64,000 bases of DNA from assembly GCF_047739745.1 (NCBI RefSeq), contig NZ_JBLLVA010000003.1:186001-250000 (forward strand), given 5' to 3'. A program made the position numbers and the translations under genes. Positions 16,010 to 25,367 of the stretch are shown one piece after another. Position 1 is the stretch's first letter. Each line of letters begins with the position of its first letter. The DNA comes from Pseudaminobacter sp047739745 (GTDB lineage: Bacteria; Pseudomonadota; Alphaproteobacteria; Rhizobiales; Rhizobiaceae). The notes beneath the pieces are model-generated. The model did not search any database. It saw nothing but the letters and a program-made list of their open reading frames with translations, and had not been told where the DNA came from.

Positions 16010-16772
16010 CTCTCCGCACCCTCCTTCTTCTCTCGCTTGCGCACATGCTCAAGCCATTCGCCGTCGATCGCCGCCATGAACCGATGGAACAGCATGAGGT
16101 CGCTCCCACCGATGTCGTGATCGCGGGCGTATTGGCTGATTGCCAGGTAGGAGATCGGCGTTTCGCCACCGAACGCGCCATACTGGCGATCGAACCTGAG
16201 AGCCTCCCAGGCTTGCCAGTAAAGCGAGTGCCACGGCTGCGGCTCTACATCTTCGGTGAGATCGTCTGGCTCCGGCTGGAGCCATTCTTCTTCTGGGAAT
16301 TCCCGCGCGATCTCGGCCAGCCAGTCGTCGTACTTTTCAGCGCCTTGCCGACCTATCCTTTGGCGGAAGGCGCTGCGGAGTTTTTTTCCGCATCCTCGAC
16401 GAATTCAATGTCGAGATCGGAAACCTTGGCGGCGCACCACTCCACCGCCGCTACCACGTTGCGGTATTCCGGGTTGGTCAGCGTCTCCAGCGCGGTTTCT
16501 TTGGAGAACGGCACGTCGAGGCCACGCCAGCCATGCAGGATATGCGCATGGAAGAGCTTGCCGATCTCGGCAGATAGCACATCCTTCGGAACCGGCTTCC
16601 TTTTATAGACGCGCGCGAAACGCTGATACATCAGGTCGCGGGCGATCGTGAACGCCGGCAGATGCAGCGACGAGACGTTGAACTCGACGCCGGGCCAGTC
16701 GGGATATTCGATCCAGTCGCCCTCGGCTTCACGCGCGAGATCGGCCTTCAGTGAGGCAAGTTTGACGGTCAT
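16006..16772 (-). CDS. Tail assembly chaperone GT, -1 frameshift product
   Basis: At 16386-16380 (minus strand) the codons GAA AAA AAC form the classic X XXY YYZ slip site (A AAA AAC). The -1 frame then stays open for 124 codons to TGA at 16008-16006 and encodes a protein-like sequence (KYDDWLAEIAREFPEEEW; SLYWQAWEALRFDRQYGAFG). This frame has no start codon of its own near the junction. The product would be about 255 residues: 131 from G plus 124 from T. This matches lambda G/GT organisation, where a fixed ratio of short and long chaperone is needed for tail assembly. Confidence 0.82.
16353..16772 (-). CDS. Tail assembly chaperone (G-type, zero frame)
   Basis: The 139-residue protein follows the major tail gene, as lambda gpG does. 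It contains YPDWPGVEFNVSSLHLPAF and a helical C-terminal half. The gpG/gpGT pair coats the tape measure protein during tail assembly. AAAGGA lies 8 nt before the ATG at 16772. Eight codons before its stop it carries the slippery heptamer A AAA AAC, which leads to the longer GT product. Confidence 0.8.
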   Translation of the reverse strand: MTVKLASLKADLAREAEGDWIEYPDWPGVEFNVSSLHLPAFTIARDLMYQRFARVYKRKPVPKDVLSAEIGKLFHAHILHGWRGLDVPFSKETALETLTNPEYRNVVAAVEWCAAKVSDLDIEFVEDAEKNSAAPSAKG

Positions 16773-16840
16773 GATGATGTCCTTTGTCGGAAAAGGGTGG
16801 CGGCAGGCCCGACAACCTGCCGCCGTTTCTGCGCAGAACC

Positions 16841-17038
16841 TTACTCGGCGTCGGGTGCCGATTTCGTCGAGGCGACGTGCCCCTTTTCGCGACAGAGCTG
16901 CGCGAACTCGGCCGGAACCGGGATGCTTTCCACCCCAGCCCGGAAATCGACCTTGCGGCCGAAGGGATAGCCGGCGAAGTCATGCGCCGGAATGAAGGTC
17001 TCGGTCTGGGCCGAGACGGTCGCGGCGGCCTTCTTCAT
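16841..17038 (-). CDS. Small phage protein after the major tail gene
   Basis: The 65-residue protein (KKAAATVSAQTETFIPAHDF; SIPVPAEFAQLCREKGHV) starts with an ATG overlapping the major tail stop (TGATG). Proteins of this size between the tube protein and the chaperone recur in rhizobial siphoviruses. No domain is recognised; a structural or assembly role in the tail is inferred from position. Confidence 0.6.
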   Translation of the reverse strand: MKKAAATVSAQTETFIPAHDFAGYPFGRKVDFRAGVESIPVPAEFAQLCREKGHVASTKSAPDAE

Positions 17039-17970
17039 CACACCACCGCACGCGTCAGCTTCAGCGATGCCGTCGAAGTCGCGTCATATTTGGCCTGGAA
17101 CGGCATTTCGATGATGACTGCCCGACCATTGCCGCCGACGGTCGGCCCACCGTCGAGCCCTTTCAGCTTCGGGATTTCCAGCGTGTATTTCTCGCCGGTC
17201 GCCGCGCCCATGGTGATCAACAGCGCCAGGTCGTCATGATCGAGAATGGCGTTGTAGAGGTCCAGATCGGCAAACAGCGCCGTCATGGTGCCGGTGACAT
17301 CGAAGCGGCCCAGACCATGGCTGTCAGGCTCATAGGAGCCGATCACGTCGTTCGCGTAGATGTTGTTGTTGATCTGGATGTTCATCGACTGGATTTTCGG
17401 TGCGGCGGCAACGCCAGTGATCGATAGTGCGCCGACATTGAGACCGGCATTCAGCACCGGGGTCGTGGTTGCCGCGACATAGGTGGCGCCGGTGATGATC
17501 GCATTCGTCGGCGTCGGCGAGCCGATGCCCATGACACCCCAGTTTGCCGTCACGAACTGGCGGGCCTGAAGCGAGAGGTCGAGCGTGTTCCAGCGGCAAC
17601 CGCGATACCGAATGTAGGAATCGCTGGGGCCATGCTCGAAGGTCTTTTCGAGCGTGCCGGTCTTGTGCTCGACGCCGTTTTTCAGGACATCGCCGGCCCA
17701 GGTCGAACAGAACAGGCGCTCGAACCATGTGTCGAAAGTGCCATAGCTCAGCAGCGTGTTGATCGGCCCCTGCACCATGCGGCCGATGTCGACGATGTCC
17801 GACACGTTGCGATCCGAGCGGATTTCGTCCGGAACCGCCGTCTGCTTGGCGAGGCGGATGCCTTCCGAGACATAGCGCATCACCTGAAAGGCGGGCGTGG
17901 CCGGAATGGTGCCGATCACTGTTTCAGAAATGTCGGCAAGGCGAGTCTGTGAGCCGTCAGCAACGGTCAT
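17038..17970 (-). CDS. Major tail tube protein
   Basis: The 310-residue protein has the layout of Phage_tube_2-type tail tube subunits. The N-terminus has LADISETVIGTIPATPAFQVMRY. The sequence then contains RGCRWNTLDLSLQARQFVTANW and a C-terminal GGNGRAVIIEMPFQAKYDA. Hexameric rings of this protein form the tail tube. Its neighbours on the 5' side are connector/terminator genes and on the 3' side the tail chaperones, as expected. GGAG precedes the start at 17970. Confidence 0.85.
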   Translation of the reverse strand: MTVADGSQTRLADISETVIGTIPATPAFQVMRYVSEGIRLAKQTAVPDEIRSDRNVSDIVDIGRMVQGPINTLLSYGTFDTWFERLFCSTWAGDVLKNGVEHKTGTLEKTFEHGPSDSYIRYRGCRWNTLDLSLQARQFVTANWGVMGIGSPTPTNAIITGATYVAATTTPVLNAGLNVGALSITGVAAAPKIQSMNIQINNNIYANDVIGSYEPDSHGLGRFDVTGTMTALFADLDLYNAILDHDDLALLITMGAATGEKYTLEIPKLKGLDGGPTVGGNGRAVIIEMPFQAKYDATSTASLKLTRAVV

Positions 17971-18017
17971 GGTAGGTCTCCTTTATGGAAAAATCCCGAT
18001 TGCCGGGCTGGTGAAGA

Positions 18018-18437
18018 TCAGGGAAGAACGGTGACGTCGCGGCGATCGAACGTGATCGACAGCGTCATGGCGAAGTAATTGCCAAACGTCTTTGCCGGTT
18101 CGCCCATGCCGATCGACATTTCGCGAAAGTGCATGCTTCCAAGCGGTTGTTCGCGGAAAAGATAGCTGAGATCGCGGGCCAGCGTTCGTGCCTCACCGCT
18201 GCCGGTGCCGTTCGGCGTCATGACGTGCAGGTAAACTTGCCCGGTCTCCAGCCATTCGTTGTTCTGCGGCGCGCCGAACGTGTCCTGTTCGAGCAGATCG
18301 CCGAAGACCTCAACATAGACGAAATGCGCCGGCACATCCGGAAGCTGATAGTCCTCATTCTCGAACACCAGATCGGTCGCCGCCCAGCGGGCGACGAGGT
18401 GATCATGAATGGCGTCGAAGGCGGTCGGGCTCGACAT
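18018..18437 (-). CDS. Tail terminator-like protein (DUF4128 type)
   Basis: The 139-residue product (FDAIHDHLVARWAATDLVFENE; FGNYFAMTLSITFDRRDV) matches the DUF4128 tail terminator fold by pattern. The terminator caps the tube and joins the tail to the head. The ATG at 18437 is chosen because it lies 2 nt after the stop of the preceding gene. The frame is open upstream to 18848, but that part overlaps the neighbouring gene out of frame and is not coding. Confidence 0.7.
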   Translation of the reverse strand: MSSPTAFDAIHDHLVARWAATDLVFENEDYQLPDVPAHFVYVEVFGDLLEQDTFGAPQNNEWLETGQVYLHVMTPNGTGSGEARTLARDLSYLFREQPLGSMHFREMSIGMGEPAKTFGNYFAMTLSITFDRRDVTVLP

Positions 18438-18439
18438 GA

Positions 18440-19069
18440 TCAGGCCGCGTTGATGACGATTGCGGGATAGGTGATCGGCATACCGGCCTGACGGTCCTTG
18501 CGGCGGCCCTGGCTGCGCTTGAGGTGATACGGGATCATCGGGTGCACACCGCCCTTGATATCGAGGAAGCGCGTTTCGAAGCGGAAGACCTCGCGAAACC
18601 GCCGCGCCATAGCGTTCTTGGTGCCATCGAACAACCGCCGGCGTGGGATGCCGAGGCGTCCACCTTCGGCCTTGCGCACGTAGGGCTGGAAGTTGGTGAT
18701 GATGACTTCCGCCTCGGATGGGATCGCGCTGAACTCGCTGACGATCTGGCCGCCGACGAGCACGATGAATGACAATGCAAATCGCCCCGAGCGGCGCGGT
18801 GCGCGCTTCTGCAATTCCGCGAGCGCGGCATTGATGACCAGCGGCCAATTCGAGAAGACGTAAAGGATTGGCCCCGGCGCGATGACCGATTCTTCCGGCG
18901 CGCCGAGACGGCCGTTGACGTATCGGTCGTATTGCGGGGATGCGCCGCCCGCCAAAGCCTTTGCCAACTCGGCCCGCGCGAACCGCGCCAGCTCCCTTGA
19001 AACGGCTTCTTGGCTCAAACCTTCCGTCGCGACCCGGATTTCGCGGTCAAAGGTTTCGAATCCGGCCAT
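18440..19069 (-). CDS. Phage neck / minor tail protein
   Basis: The 209-residue protein begins FETFDREIRVATEGLSQEAVSR in HK97 gp10-like style. It then has an Arg-rich middle (LQKRAPRRSGRFALSF) and a basic C-terminus. Position between head-tail adaptor and tail terminator suggests a neck or tail-completion protein. It starts with an ATG overlapping the upstream stop. No catalytic motif. Confidence 0.6.
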   Translation of the reverse strand: MAGFETFDREIRVATEGLSQEAVSRELARFARAELAKALAGGASPQYDRYVNGRLGAPEESVIAPGPILYVFSNWPLVINAALAELQKRAPRRSGRFALSFIVLVGGQIVSEFSAIPSEAEVIITNFQPYVRKAEGGRLGIPRRRLFDGTKNAMARRFREVFRFETRFLDIKGGVHPMIPYHLKRSQGRRKDRQAGMPITYPAIVINAA

Positions 19070-19401
19070 CAGCCTGCCACCAGAAGATTGAGGCGCACGA
19101 GCCTGTCACCGTCGAAGATCGGTTGCGGAAATTCGATATTGCGCTCACGACCCTGAATGACCGCCTTGTCGCCTTTCTTAAACGGAAGGAGCGGCGACAG
19201 TCCGGTAGGGCTGACAATGACCTTGGAATAGGTTTGATCAATGCCACCAACGAGGTCTTCAGCTTTCATCGGGCGCACCGTGGCGCGAACCGCAATGTCG
19301 ATCTTCGGGCGCGGCGTTCCGGTTGTCGCCGTGTAGCGGCGGATCACGATTTCCTCACCCCGGCTCGCATGCGCGGCGTCCAGATCGGCAACCGGGTCCA
19401 T
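19069..19401 (-). CDS. Head-tail adaptor / joining protein
   Basis: The 110-residue beta-rich protein (EEIVIRRYTATTGTPRPKIDI; LLPFKKGDKAVIQGRERNIE) sits where head-tail adaptor/stopper proteins (SPP1 gp16 or HK97 gp7-like) are found. Start and stop overlap both neighbours, so it is co-translated with them. Confidence 0.6.
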   Translation of the reverse strand: MDPVADLDAAHASRGEEIVIRRYTATTGTPRPKIDIAVRATVRPMKAEDLVGGIDQTYSKVIVSPTGLSPLLPFKKGDKAVIQGRERNIEFPQPIFDGDRLVRLNLLVAG

Positions 19402-20024
19402 CAGAGAAATACCTGTCGATATGGAGCGAGAAGATCGCTGATTTCAGCCGAAAGCAGCGGATCGTCAGACGGAGCAACCCAATATTCGCGCTCTTCGACA
19501 TCCGGGATATCGATGCGCTTGAGGTTCGGATCGCGTGCCGTCTCACTGTAGAGAGCCGTCGCCAGCTTCGATGCCGCAAGCTTCAGATCACCCGGAGCGG
19601 TGTCGTATCCAGCCTTGTAGACGACCGTGATCTTGCCGCTGGGCCAAGAGACAGGACGATCAGCAGAAATGCGCGTGAGAACGCCAGAACCTCGGCTCAC
19701 CTCGTAATCCGACGCGGACAGCGCCGCGCCATTCTCATCAACTGATATGATTTCGCTCACAGGCCGACGAGCGAGAACCAATGAATTGGCGCCACGGGAT
19801 GGCCGGAAGACTTCGCTGCAAGTTTCGGCAAGAAGAGTAGCCGGCCAAACACCGTCCGAAGCAACACCGCACTGCTTGGCAATAGATGCCGACAGCCGAA
19901 GGCCGAGCGTCATCAAAGCGGTGTCTTGGCTGGCATCGGTCACGCCAACTGCAGCGCGCAATTCCTCCACCGTCAAAAGCGACAGATCGGAAGCCGGCGT
20001 TGTGACGGTGAAGGTGGAATACAT
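19401..20024 (-). CDS. Head-tail connector (gp6-like)
   Basis: The protein of about 207 residues contains DLSLLTVEELRAAVGVTDAS, the opening of head-tail connector proteins of the phiE125 gp8 / HK97 gp6 group. PSGKITVVYKAGYDTAPGDL, also typical, comes later. The connector ring binds beneath the portal. ATG 20024 is preferred because GAGGG lies 6 nt upstream; a TTG 12 nt earlier has no ribosome-binding site. Confidence 0.8.
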   Translation of the reverse strand: MYSTFTVTTPASDLSLLTVEELRAAVGVTDASQDTALMTLGLRLSASIAKQCGVASDGVWPATLLAETCSEVFRPSRGANSLVLARRPVSEIISVDENGAALSASDYEVSRGSGVLTRISADRPVSWPSGKITVVYKAGYDTAPGDLKLAASKLATALYSETARDPNLKRIDIPDVEEREYWVAPSDDPLLSAEISDLLAPYRQVFL

Positions 20025-20076
20025 AGCTGCCCTCAAAAAAGAGGATGGAGCGGCGCGAACGCCGCCCCGATTGATG

Positions 20077-20463
20077 TCAGGCTATCGGCGAACGATGCGC
20101 GCGGCCGAGCACCACAACGGCACCGGCGTCGATCGACGTGCCGGAAGTCTTTGTGATGACGGCGCGGAGATAGCGCTTGTTGCCGACATAGCTGACCTTG
20201 TAGGTCGAGCTGGCCGCAAGGCTGGCCGGCAACGAGCCTACCATGTCGTCGGCCGCCACGTCGGTGAAATCACCGTCAGTCGTGGTGTCCGATTCCTGCA
20301 AGGACATGACGTAGAGGCCTGCACCGACAATCGCGCCGGTATTGATGACCAAAGCCGCACTGTCATAGTCGCGAAGGTAGACGGCCGTGCCCTTGAGGGT
20401 TGCCGCCTGGGTCGCAGGGACAAGCGTCGCCGCAACGCCAATATTCGAAGCGAGATCACGCAT
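20077..20463 (-). CDS. Probable capsid decoration protein
   Basis: The 128-residue, beta-rich, Ala/Thr-rich protein (ATLKGTAVYLRDYDSAALVIN; YKVSYVGNKRYLRAVI) lies right after the major capsid gene. Small proteins with the YVGNKRYLRAV-type ending in this place are predicted head decoration or stabilisation proteins. Function inferred from position and composition. Confidence 0.6.
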   Translation of the reverse strand: MRDLASNIGVAATLVPATQAATLKGTAVYLRDYDSAALVINTGAIVGAGLYVMSLQESDTTTDGDFTDVAADDMVGSLPASLAASSTYKVSYVGNKRYLRAVITKTSGTSIDAGAVVVLGRAHRSPIA

Positions 20464-20528
20464 TTGCGTGTCCTTTCCTGAAATGAGAACGATGGAGGGG
20501 CGGGGCGACCGGAGCCGCCCCGAATGGA

Positions 20529-21869
20529 TCAGCCGTTGCCGAAGCGCAGGAACTTGATGGCCTCGAAGTTGAGGACACCGCCGCCGGTGCGTTTGGTCGT
20601 GTAGAACTTCACGTAGGGCTTGGAAGTCAGATTATCGCGCAGGACACGGATGCCCTGACGGTCGACAATCTGATAGGCTTGCGAGAAGTCACCGAAGGCC
20701 AGCGACAACGAACCGCTGGCAAGCGCCGGCATGTCTTCCGCCCGCGTGACCGGATAGCCGGCAATGCGCTCCGGGTCGCCCAGGACAAACGACGGTTGCC
20801 ACAGATAGGCATTGGTCGTGCCGTCCTTGAACTTGCGGATTTTCGTCACCACCGAGCGACGGGTGACGAAGCGAGCATTGGGCAGATAGGCCGCCTTGAG
20901 CAGTCCAATCAGGTCGAGGATCTGATCAGCCGGGTTCGATGCAGCAAAATCGCTGCTCACGCCGGTCTTAACATAGCCGATCTTGCCCCAGTCAACGCCG
21001 TGGCCGCCGTCTTCTGCGATATCATAGGACGTAAATCCCCGGATATTGGTCGCGCCGGTCACGAACTCACGGTTCTCGAACCGACCGAACTTGTCGGCAA
21101 CCTTGCCAGACAGCCACGCCTCGACGTCCACGGCGGAATCATCGAGAAGCTGCTGGGTGGTCTTCGGCTCAGTGTCGATCCAGAACACCGGGATGCGCCA
21201 TTTGCCGACCTGCGGCGTCTTCTGATCGCCGGAAAGCGCCTTTTCACCGGCATAGCCGGCGCCGGCCTCGTCCAAATCCTCGATGCCTTCCAAGGCATCT
21301 GTGGAAATGGTCTGCTGGGACGCGATCTGGCGGATCGGAGAGGTTTCGTAAACCTTTTTGACGATCTTGCCGCCAGTGTCCGGCGTGACGAAGTAGCCGC
21401 CGTCGGGATCGGAACCGACCGAGAGGGTCTTGATTTCCTCCGGCGTCAAGTTCTCCTTGGCATCGCGAAGGAAACGTTCCTGCGCCGCCTTATACTCGCT
21501 ATAACCCTTCTCATCGAGCGGCGAGACCTGCTTCTTGCGGTCGGCAGCAACCGAGGCAAGCAGGATATTGAACTCCTTCAGTTCAAGTTCACGCTTGGCC
21601 GCCTCTTCGCCAGTGGCCTTGATACCATTGCGATTGAGGCGGGCTTCCAGGTCTTCGCGCTCCTTCTTTTCGGCGGCAATTGCCGCCTCGAGCGATGCCT
21701 TGGCTTCGACAGCCTTGTCGAGGGACGCTTCGATCTTGCCGAGCTTTTCAGTGAGGATCGGGTCGGTCTTGTCGAGTTTGCCCTTCATCTCTGTTTCGAG
21801 CGTCGTTTTGAACGCAGCGAAGGCCTCACCCTGCTGGTCAAGCAGGGACTTGATTTCGGTCATGTCCAT
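20529..21869 (-). CDS. HK97-fold major capsid protein
   Basis: The 446-residue protein has a long coiled-coil N-terminal scaffold (delta domain, about residues 1-125; EIKSLLDQQGEAFAAFKTT, then KKEREDLEARLNR). The HK97 core follows (SVGSDPDGGYFVTPDTGGKI; RRSVVTKIRKFKDGTTNAYL; AGYPVTRAEDMP). The protease encoded next door should remove the N-terminal part during maturation. ATG 21869 is chosen: GGAGATTCCCC precedes it. The frame extends a further 60 nt upstream without a better start. Confidence 0.95.
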   Translation of the reverse strand: MDMTEIKSLLDQQGEAFAAFKTTLETEMKGKLDKTDPILTEKLGKIEASLDKAVEAKASLEAAIAAEKKEREDLEARLNRNGIKATGEEAAKRELELKEFNILLASVAADRKKQVSPLDEKGYSEYKAAQERFLRDAKENLTPEEIKTLSVGSDPDGGYFVTPDTGGKIVKKVYETSPIRQIASQQTISTDALEGIEDLDEAGAGYAGEKALSGDQKTPQVGKWRIPVFWIDTEPKTTQQLLDDSAVDVEAWLSGKVADKFGRFENREFVTGATNIRGFTSYDIAEDGGHGVDWGKIGYVKTGVSSDFAASNPADQILDLIGLLKAAYLPNARFVTRRSVVTKIRKFKDGTTNAYLWQPSFVLGDPERIAGYPVTRAEDMPALASGSLSLAFGDFSQAYQIVDRQGIRVLRDNLTSKPYVKFYTTKRTGGGVLNFEAIKFLRFGNG

Positions 21870-21879
21870 GGGGAATCTC

Positions 21880-22563
21880 CTAACGGACCAAGAGTTGAGT
21901 GTTTCGGCGGATGATTTCCGCCAGTTCATCGCTCATCTCACCGGCATCCCGCTCGGATCGGATGGCCTTAAAGCCGCCGGCCAACAGAGCCTTGGCTTCC
22001 TTCGCCGAAAGTGCCGGCAACATCCCGTTGATCAGCGCTTCCTCGAATTCACGAATGGTTTTGAGTTCGGCCGACTTCACGTCGGTCAACCGAGCCCGGT
22101 CGTTCGATGGATCGTCGACCAGCGACACCTCAAACAGCGCCACAGCGTCGAGCTGACGCTTCGCAGGCCCGGTCAACTTGGTTGCCCGGCGCGCTTTGAA
22201 GCCGATCGACAGCCCGTCGAGAATGCCATCTCGCATGAGACCATGAATTCGGCGGCCGTGATCGGTATCGAGACCTGACAGCCTGCCCTTGACGAACAGG
22301 CCTCGCCCGTCCTCTCGCATTTCCAGCCACTTGCCGATCGGGAGATCGTCACCGGTGAAAGGGTTCAGCGCCGTGCCATGCATCAGCTTCATCGACGGCA
22401 ACCGGCCGCGTTGTTCCCACTCGCCCAGCGTCTCTTTGAAAGCGCCTGGCGGGATCACGTCACCGTGGCTGTCGACATTGCCGAACACAGCGCCATAACC
22501 GGCGAACTCTCCCGTCTTCGCGTCGATCTCATCGGCCGCGAACTTCACTTCAATTCTGTCCAT
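21880..22563 (-). CDS. HK97-type prohead protease
   Basis: The 227-residue protease opens FAGYGAVFGNVDSHGDVIPPG and contains the His of MKLMHG and the Ser of LDGLSIGF. These are the elements of the HK97 prohead protease catalytic site. It cuts the scaffold domain of the capsid protein. The gene lies between portal and capsid genes, 6 nt from the portal stop. Confidence 0.93.
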   Translation of the reverse strand: MDRIEVKFAADEIDAKTGEFAGYGAVFGNVDSHGDVIPPGAFKETLGEWEQRGRLPSMKLMHGTALNPFTGDDLPIGKWLEMREDGRGLFVKGRLSGLDTDHGRRIHGLMRDGILDGLSIGFKARRATKLTGPAKRQLDAVALFEVSLVDDPSNDRARLTDVKSAELKTIREFEEALINGMLPALSAKEAKALLAGGFKAIRSERDAGEMSDELAEIIRRNTQLLVR

Positions 22564-22568
22564 GGGGA

Positions 22569-23819
22569 CTATTCCTCGCTGGCCGGGTCGGGCGGCGGGT
22601 TTGTCGGAGGCTGCTTGGTGATCTGCTGCGGCAGCTTGTCGGCCTCGGGATCGTCGGAACGGTCGAGATCGAGCGTATCGCGGACATCGTTCTGCGACAT
22701 CCAGCCCTTGCCGCCACCGGAGCCGAGTGCCTTGGCGAAATATTCGCCCTGATCTTTGGTCGCACCACGCATCAAGGCATCGGGGTTGAGCTTGGTGTAA
22801 TAACCGGCCTTCCGCTCTTCCTCGCTCAGTAGGTTGATATCGGCAGACTGCTCAATTCTCTGATACCAAGGCATCAGCGTGTGCGTGACGTGGACGAGAA
22901 AGATCGATTCCGTTGCGGCACGCGCTGCCATGTCGGCGGGATGCCCCACCATCAACGGCATGACACGGAAGCGCCGGCAAATGCTTTCGACCTGATGCCG
23001 GCGCGTCTCGATCAGTTGCTGATCGACGCCAGTCATTGCCGTGGGCATATACTTTCCTTCCCGATCCACGATAAGCGGCATATGCGATCGATCACCGCCA
23101 ATCTGGTGACGCTCGATCCATTTTGACAGAAGCTCGAACTGGTCCTTGTCCAGCTTATCCTTGACCGAGACGATGCCGGTAATGTTGGCACCGTTCTTCT
23201 GGAACTCGGACTGTCCTTGTTCCAACGACGCTGACAGCCCGATGGCATTCCGCGCCATCTTTACCGCATCGAGGCCAGCCCATGAGTTCCAGGATGGGCC
23301 GCGAAGGTGCCAGATTGCGTCCCTGCCGAACACCTGGCGCTCGCCATTATCGGCGGTGACCGTGTATTCCAGCGAATAATCGGCCTTTTGCTTCACCGAC
23401 ACGCGGCGCGGCTCAAGGATGATCAGTTCGCGTACCTTGCGCTCCCTGCCGACGCGGTTGACGAACACATACGCGTTGCCGGCGACCAGCAGATGAAGCA
23501 TCAACGTTTCGCGAAATTCGAAACTCGTCTGGCCCCAGGCATTCGGCGCGCGATACAGAAGGTCATCAAGCGGATGCTCCGAGGCGACCGAACGCCGACC
23601 GTCAACTTTCTGATAGAGATGCCACGGAACCTGCGAACAGCCTTCCGACAGCACTCTCATGCAGGCGTAGGCTGTATCGTCCTCAAGTGTCGTTTCGAGA
23701 TTAACCAGCTTACCGGCGTGGGACTGCCGGCCGCCGCCGTAAACCTCACGGAACAGCTCAAGCGAGTTTGTTGGCCCGCTCTTTGCCTCCATTCCGAAGA
23801 TGCGTTTCCAGAAGCCCAT
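22569..23819 (-). CDS. HK97-type portal protein
   Basis: The 416-residue portal carries the family motifs AYACMRVLSEGCSQVPWHLY, FVNRVGRERKVRELIIL and DIAMARNAIGLSASLEQGQ-like segments (here DAVKMARNAIGLSASLEQGQ). The Pro-rich C-terminus is usual. Twelve copies form the DNA entry channel at one capsid vertex and dock the terminase. It follows the large terminase gene by 12 nt. Confidence 0.94.
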   Translation of the reverse strand: MGFWKRIFGMEAKSGPTNSLELFREVYGGGRQSHAGKLVNLETTLEDDTAYACMRVLSEGCSQVPWHLYQKVDGRRSVASEHPLDDLLYRAPNAWGQTSFEFRETLMLHLLVAGNAYVFVNRVGRERKVRELIILEPRRVSVKQKADYSLEYTVTADNGERQVFGRDAIWHLRGPSWNSWAGLDAVKMARNAIGLSASLEQGQSEFQKNGANITGIVSVKDKLDKDQFELLSKWIERHQIGGDRSHMPLIVDREGKYMPTAMTGVDQQLIETRRHQVESICRRFRVMPLMVGHPADMAARAATESIFLVHVTHTLMPWYQRIEQSADINLLSEEERKAGYYTKLNPDALMRGATKDQGEYFAKALGSGGGKGWMSQNDVRDTLDLDRSDDPEADKLPQQITKQPPTNPPPDPASEE

Positions 23820-23831
23820 AAGCAGATATCC

Positions 23832-25367
23832 CTATGCGACTTCCCAGAATGACGGGCCTGTGTCAGCCTCGTAGGTCCCGGCGACACTCATCGCCATGGC
23901 CAGCGCGACCATGCCGTCAATTCGACCATGAGATTTGATTTTCGACAGTTTGCGGTTGCCGGCAGGGTCGGTCTGTACCGTCGCGTTGGCGGCGCACATG
24001 GTCAGGACCGGGTGCATTCCATGCGCGATCTTCTGATTAAGCAGCGACGATTCCAGGTCACGAAGCGCCGGGCTCATCGTCTGGAAGCCCTGCCTCATTT
24101 GCTCGAAGACCGCGTAGTCGCCTTCAAGCTGGGCCTCATCGAACCCGGCTTTGAGCAGCCACGGCTTCAGATGCCGCCAGTTCCAGGCATCGAACGCGAT
24201 CTTCATAATGTCGAGCCGATCGAACAGGCCGCGAATGTGTTCGGCGACATACTCGTAGTCGACCGTCTTGCCCGGTGCGGCCATCAAGTGACCTTCGCGG
24301 TGCCAGAGATCGTAAGGAACGCGGTCAATCCGAGCCTTGTCCGCCAGATTGGCTCGGGGCAGCCAGAACGTCGGCTTGACGTGCCAAACACCATCGGCCG
24401 GTGCCACAAGCACCAGCGCGGTCAGATCGGCCGTTTCCGACAGGTCGAGGCCACCATAGACGGGCAAGCCCTCGAAGCTGGCAATCACATCGGCGCCGCA
24501 CCCTTTCCACACTGATTGCGAGACGAAAGGCGCGTTCATGTCGACGCGCTGGTTCAGGATCAGGTTACGGTATTCAGGCTCCCGGCTCGACATGCGGCGG
24601 GCGTCTTCCGCCATGGCCTGCGTCTCAATCGGGTTCTGGAAATCGCCGAAGGCCGGGTTCGCGGCCTTCATCGCTTCGACCGAGAACGGATCGAGGCCTT
24701 CATCAGCGGTGTAGAGGCTGACGACGGTGCGGGGATCGGCCCCTTTCTTCGCATCGTCGATTAGCACCGACAGTAGATCGGCATCAGTCGGCGCCTGCGT
24801 CGAGATTACAATGGAGATCGGATCGTCCTGCGCGCCGGTTGCCGTTTCCAGCGCCTCATAAAGTTCCGACCTTGGCCCCTTCACCTGTCCGAGCTCGTCA
24901 TGAACAATGAAAACGGGGGAAAGGCCGTAAGCCGTCGACGCATCCGCCGAAAGCGCCCGGTAAAGCGTCCCAAGTTCCGGGCAGTAAAGCTGCTTGCCGC
25001 TGTCACGAACCCCGACAAAGCCGCCACGATTGATGTCGAGACCAGGATTCATCCGCACCATCTTGGCCGCCAGTGCGAACAGGACCGCCGCTTGCTCCCT
25101 CGATTGCGCCGCCGAGAACAGTTGCGAGTTCGGCCGCGCTTCCGGCCCGCATAGATGTAGCAGGAGCAGGAAAGCCGCGAGAGCCGTCTTGCCGTTCTTG
25201 CGCCCGAAACTCAGGATCGCCCGGCGCGTGCCGGCCGGATTGTCGTATATCTTCTTGATCTCGTCCTTCTGCCATTTGCGCAGCCGAACCGGTTTGCCAA
25301 CGTCCCGTCCCTCGGGAATTTTCAGCCAAGCTTCGATCCAGGCGATGTTGCGCCCGCCGCGTGTCAC
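23832..25367 (-). CDS. terL: Terminase large subunit
   Basis: The 511-residue packaging motor has an adenine/Walker A segment (AILSFGRKNGKT, about residues 50-61) and Walker B (VFIVHDE, about 150-156). The RNase H-like nuclease acids are in GGLDLSETADLTAL, KIAFDAWNW and KSHGRIDGMVALAMA. It drives DNA into the prohead and cuts concatemers. The start is the GTG at 25367, which overlaps the small terminase stop (GTGA). The longer open frame to 25610 is a shadow of that gene. Confidence 0.93.
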   Translation of the reverse strand: MTRGGRNIAWIEAWLKIPEGRDVGKPVRLRKWQKDEIKKIYDNPAGTRRAILSFGRKNGKTALAAFLLLLHLCGPEARPNSQLFSAAQSREQAAVLFALAAKMVRMNPGLDINRGGFVGVRDSGKQLYCPELGTLYRALSADASTAYGLSPVFIVHDELGQVKGPRSELYEALETATGAQDDPISIVISTQAPTDADLLSVLIDDAKKGADPRTVVSLYTADEGLDPFSVEAMKAANPAFGDFQNPIETQAMAEDARRMSSREPEYRNLILNQRVDMNAPFVSQSVWKGCGADVIASFEGLPVYGGLDLSETADLTALVLVAPADGVWHVKPTFWLPRANLADKARIDRVPYDLWHREGHLMAAPGKTVDYEYVAEHIRGLFDRLDIMKIAFDAWNWRHLKPWLLKAGFDEAQLEGDYAVFEQMRQGFQTMSPALRDLESSLLNQKIAHGMHPVLTMCAANATVQTDPAGNRKLSKIKSHGRIDGMVALAMAMSVAGTYEADTGPSFWEVA

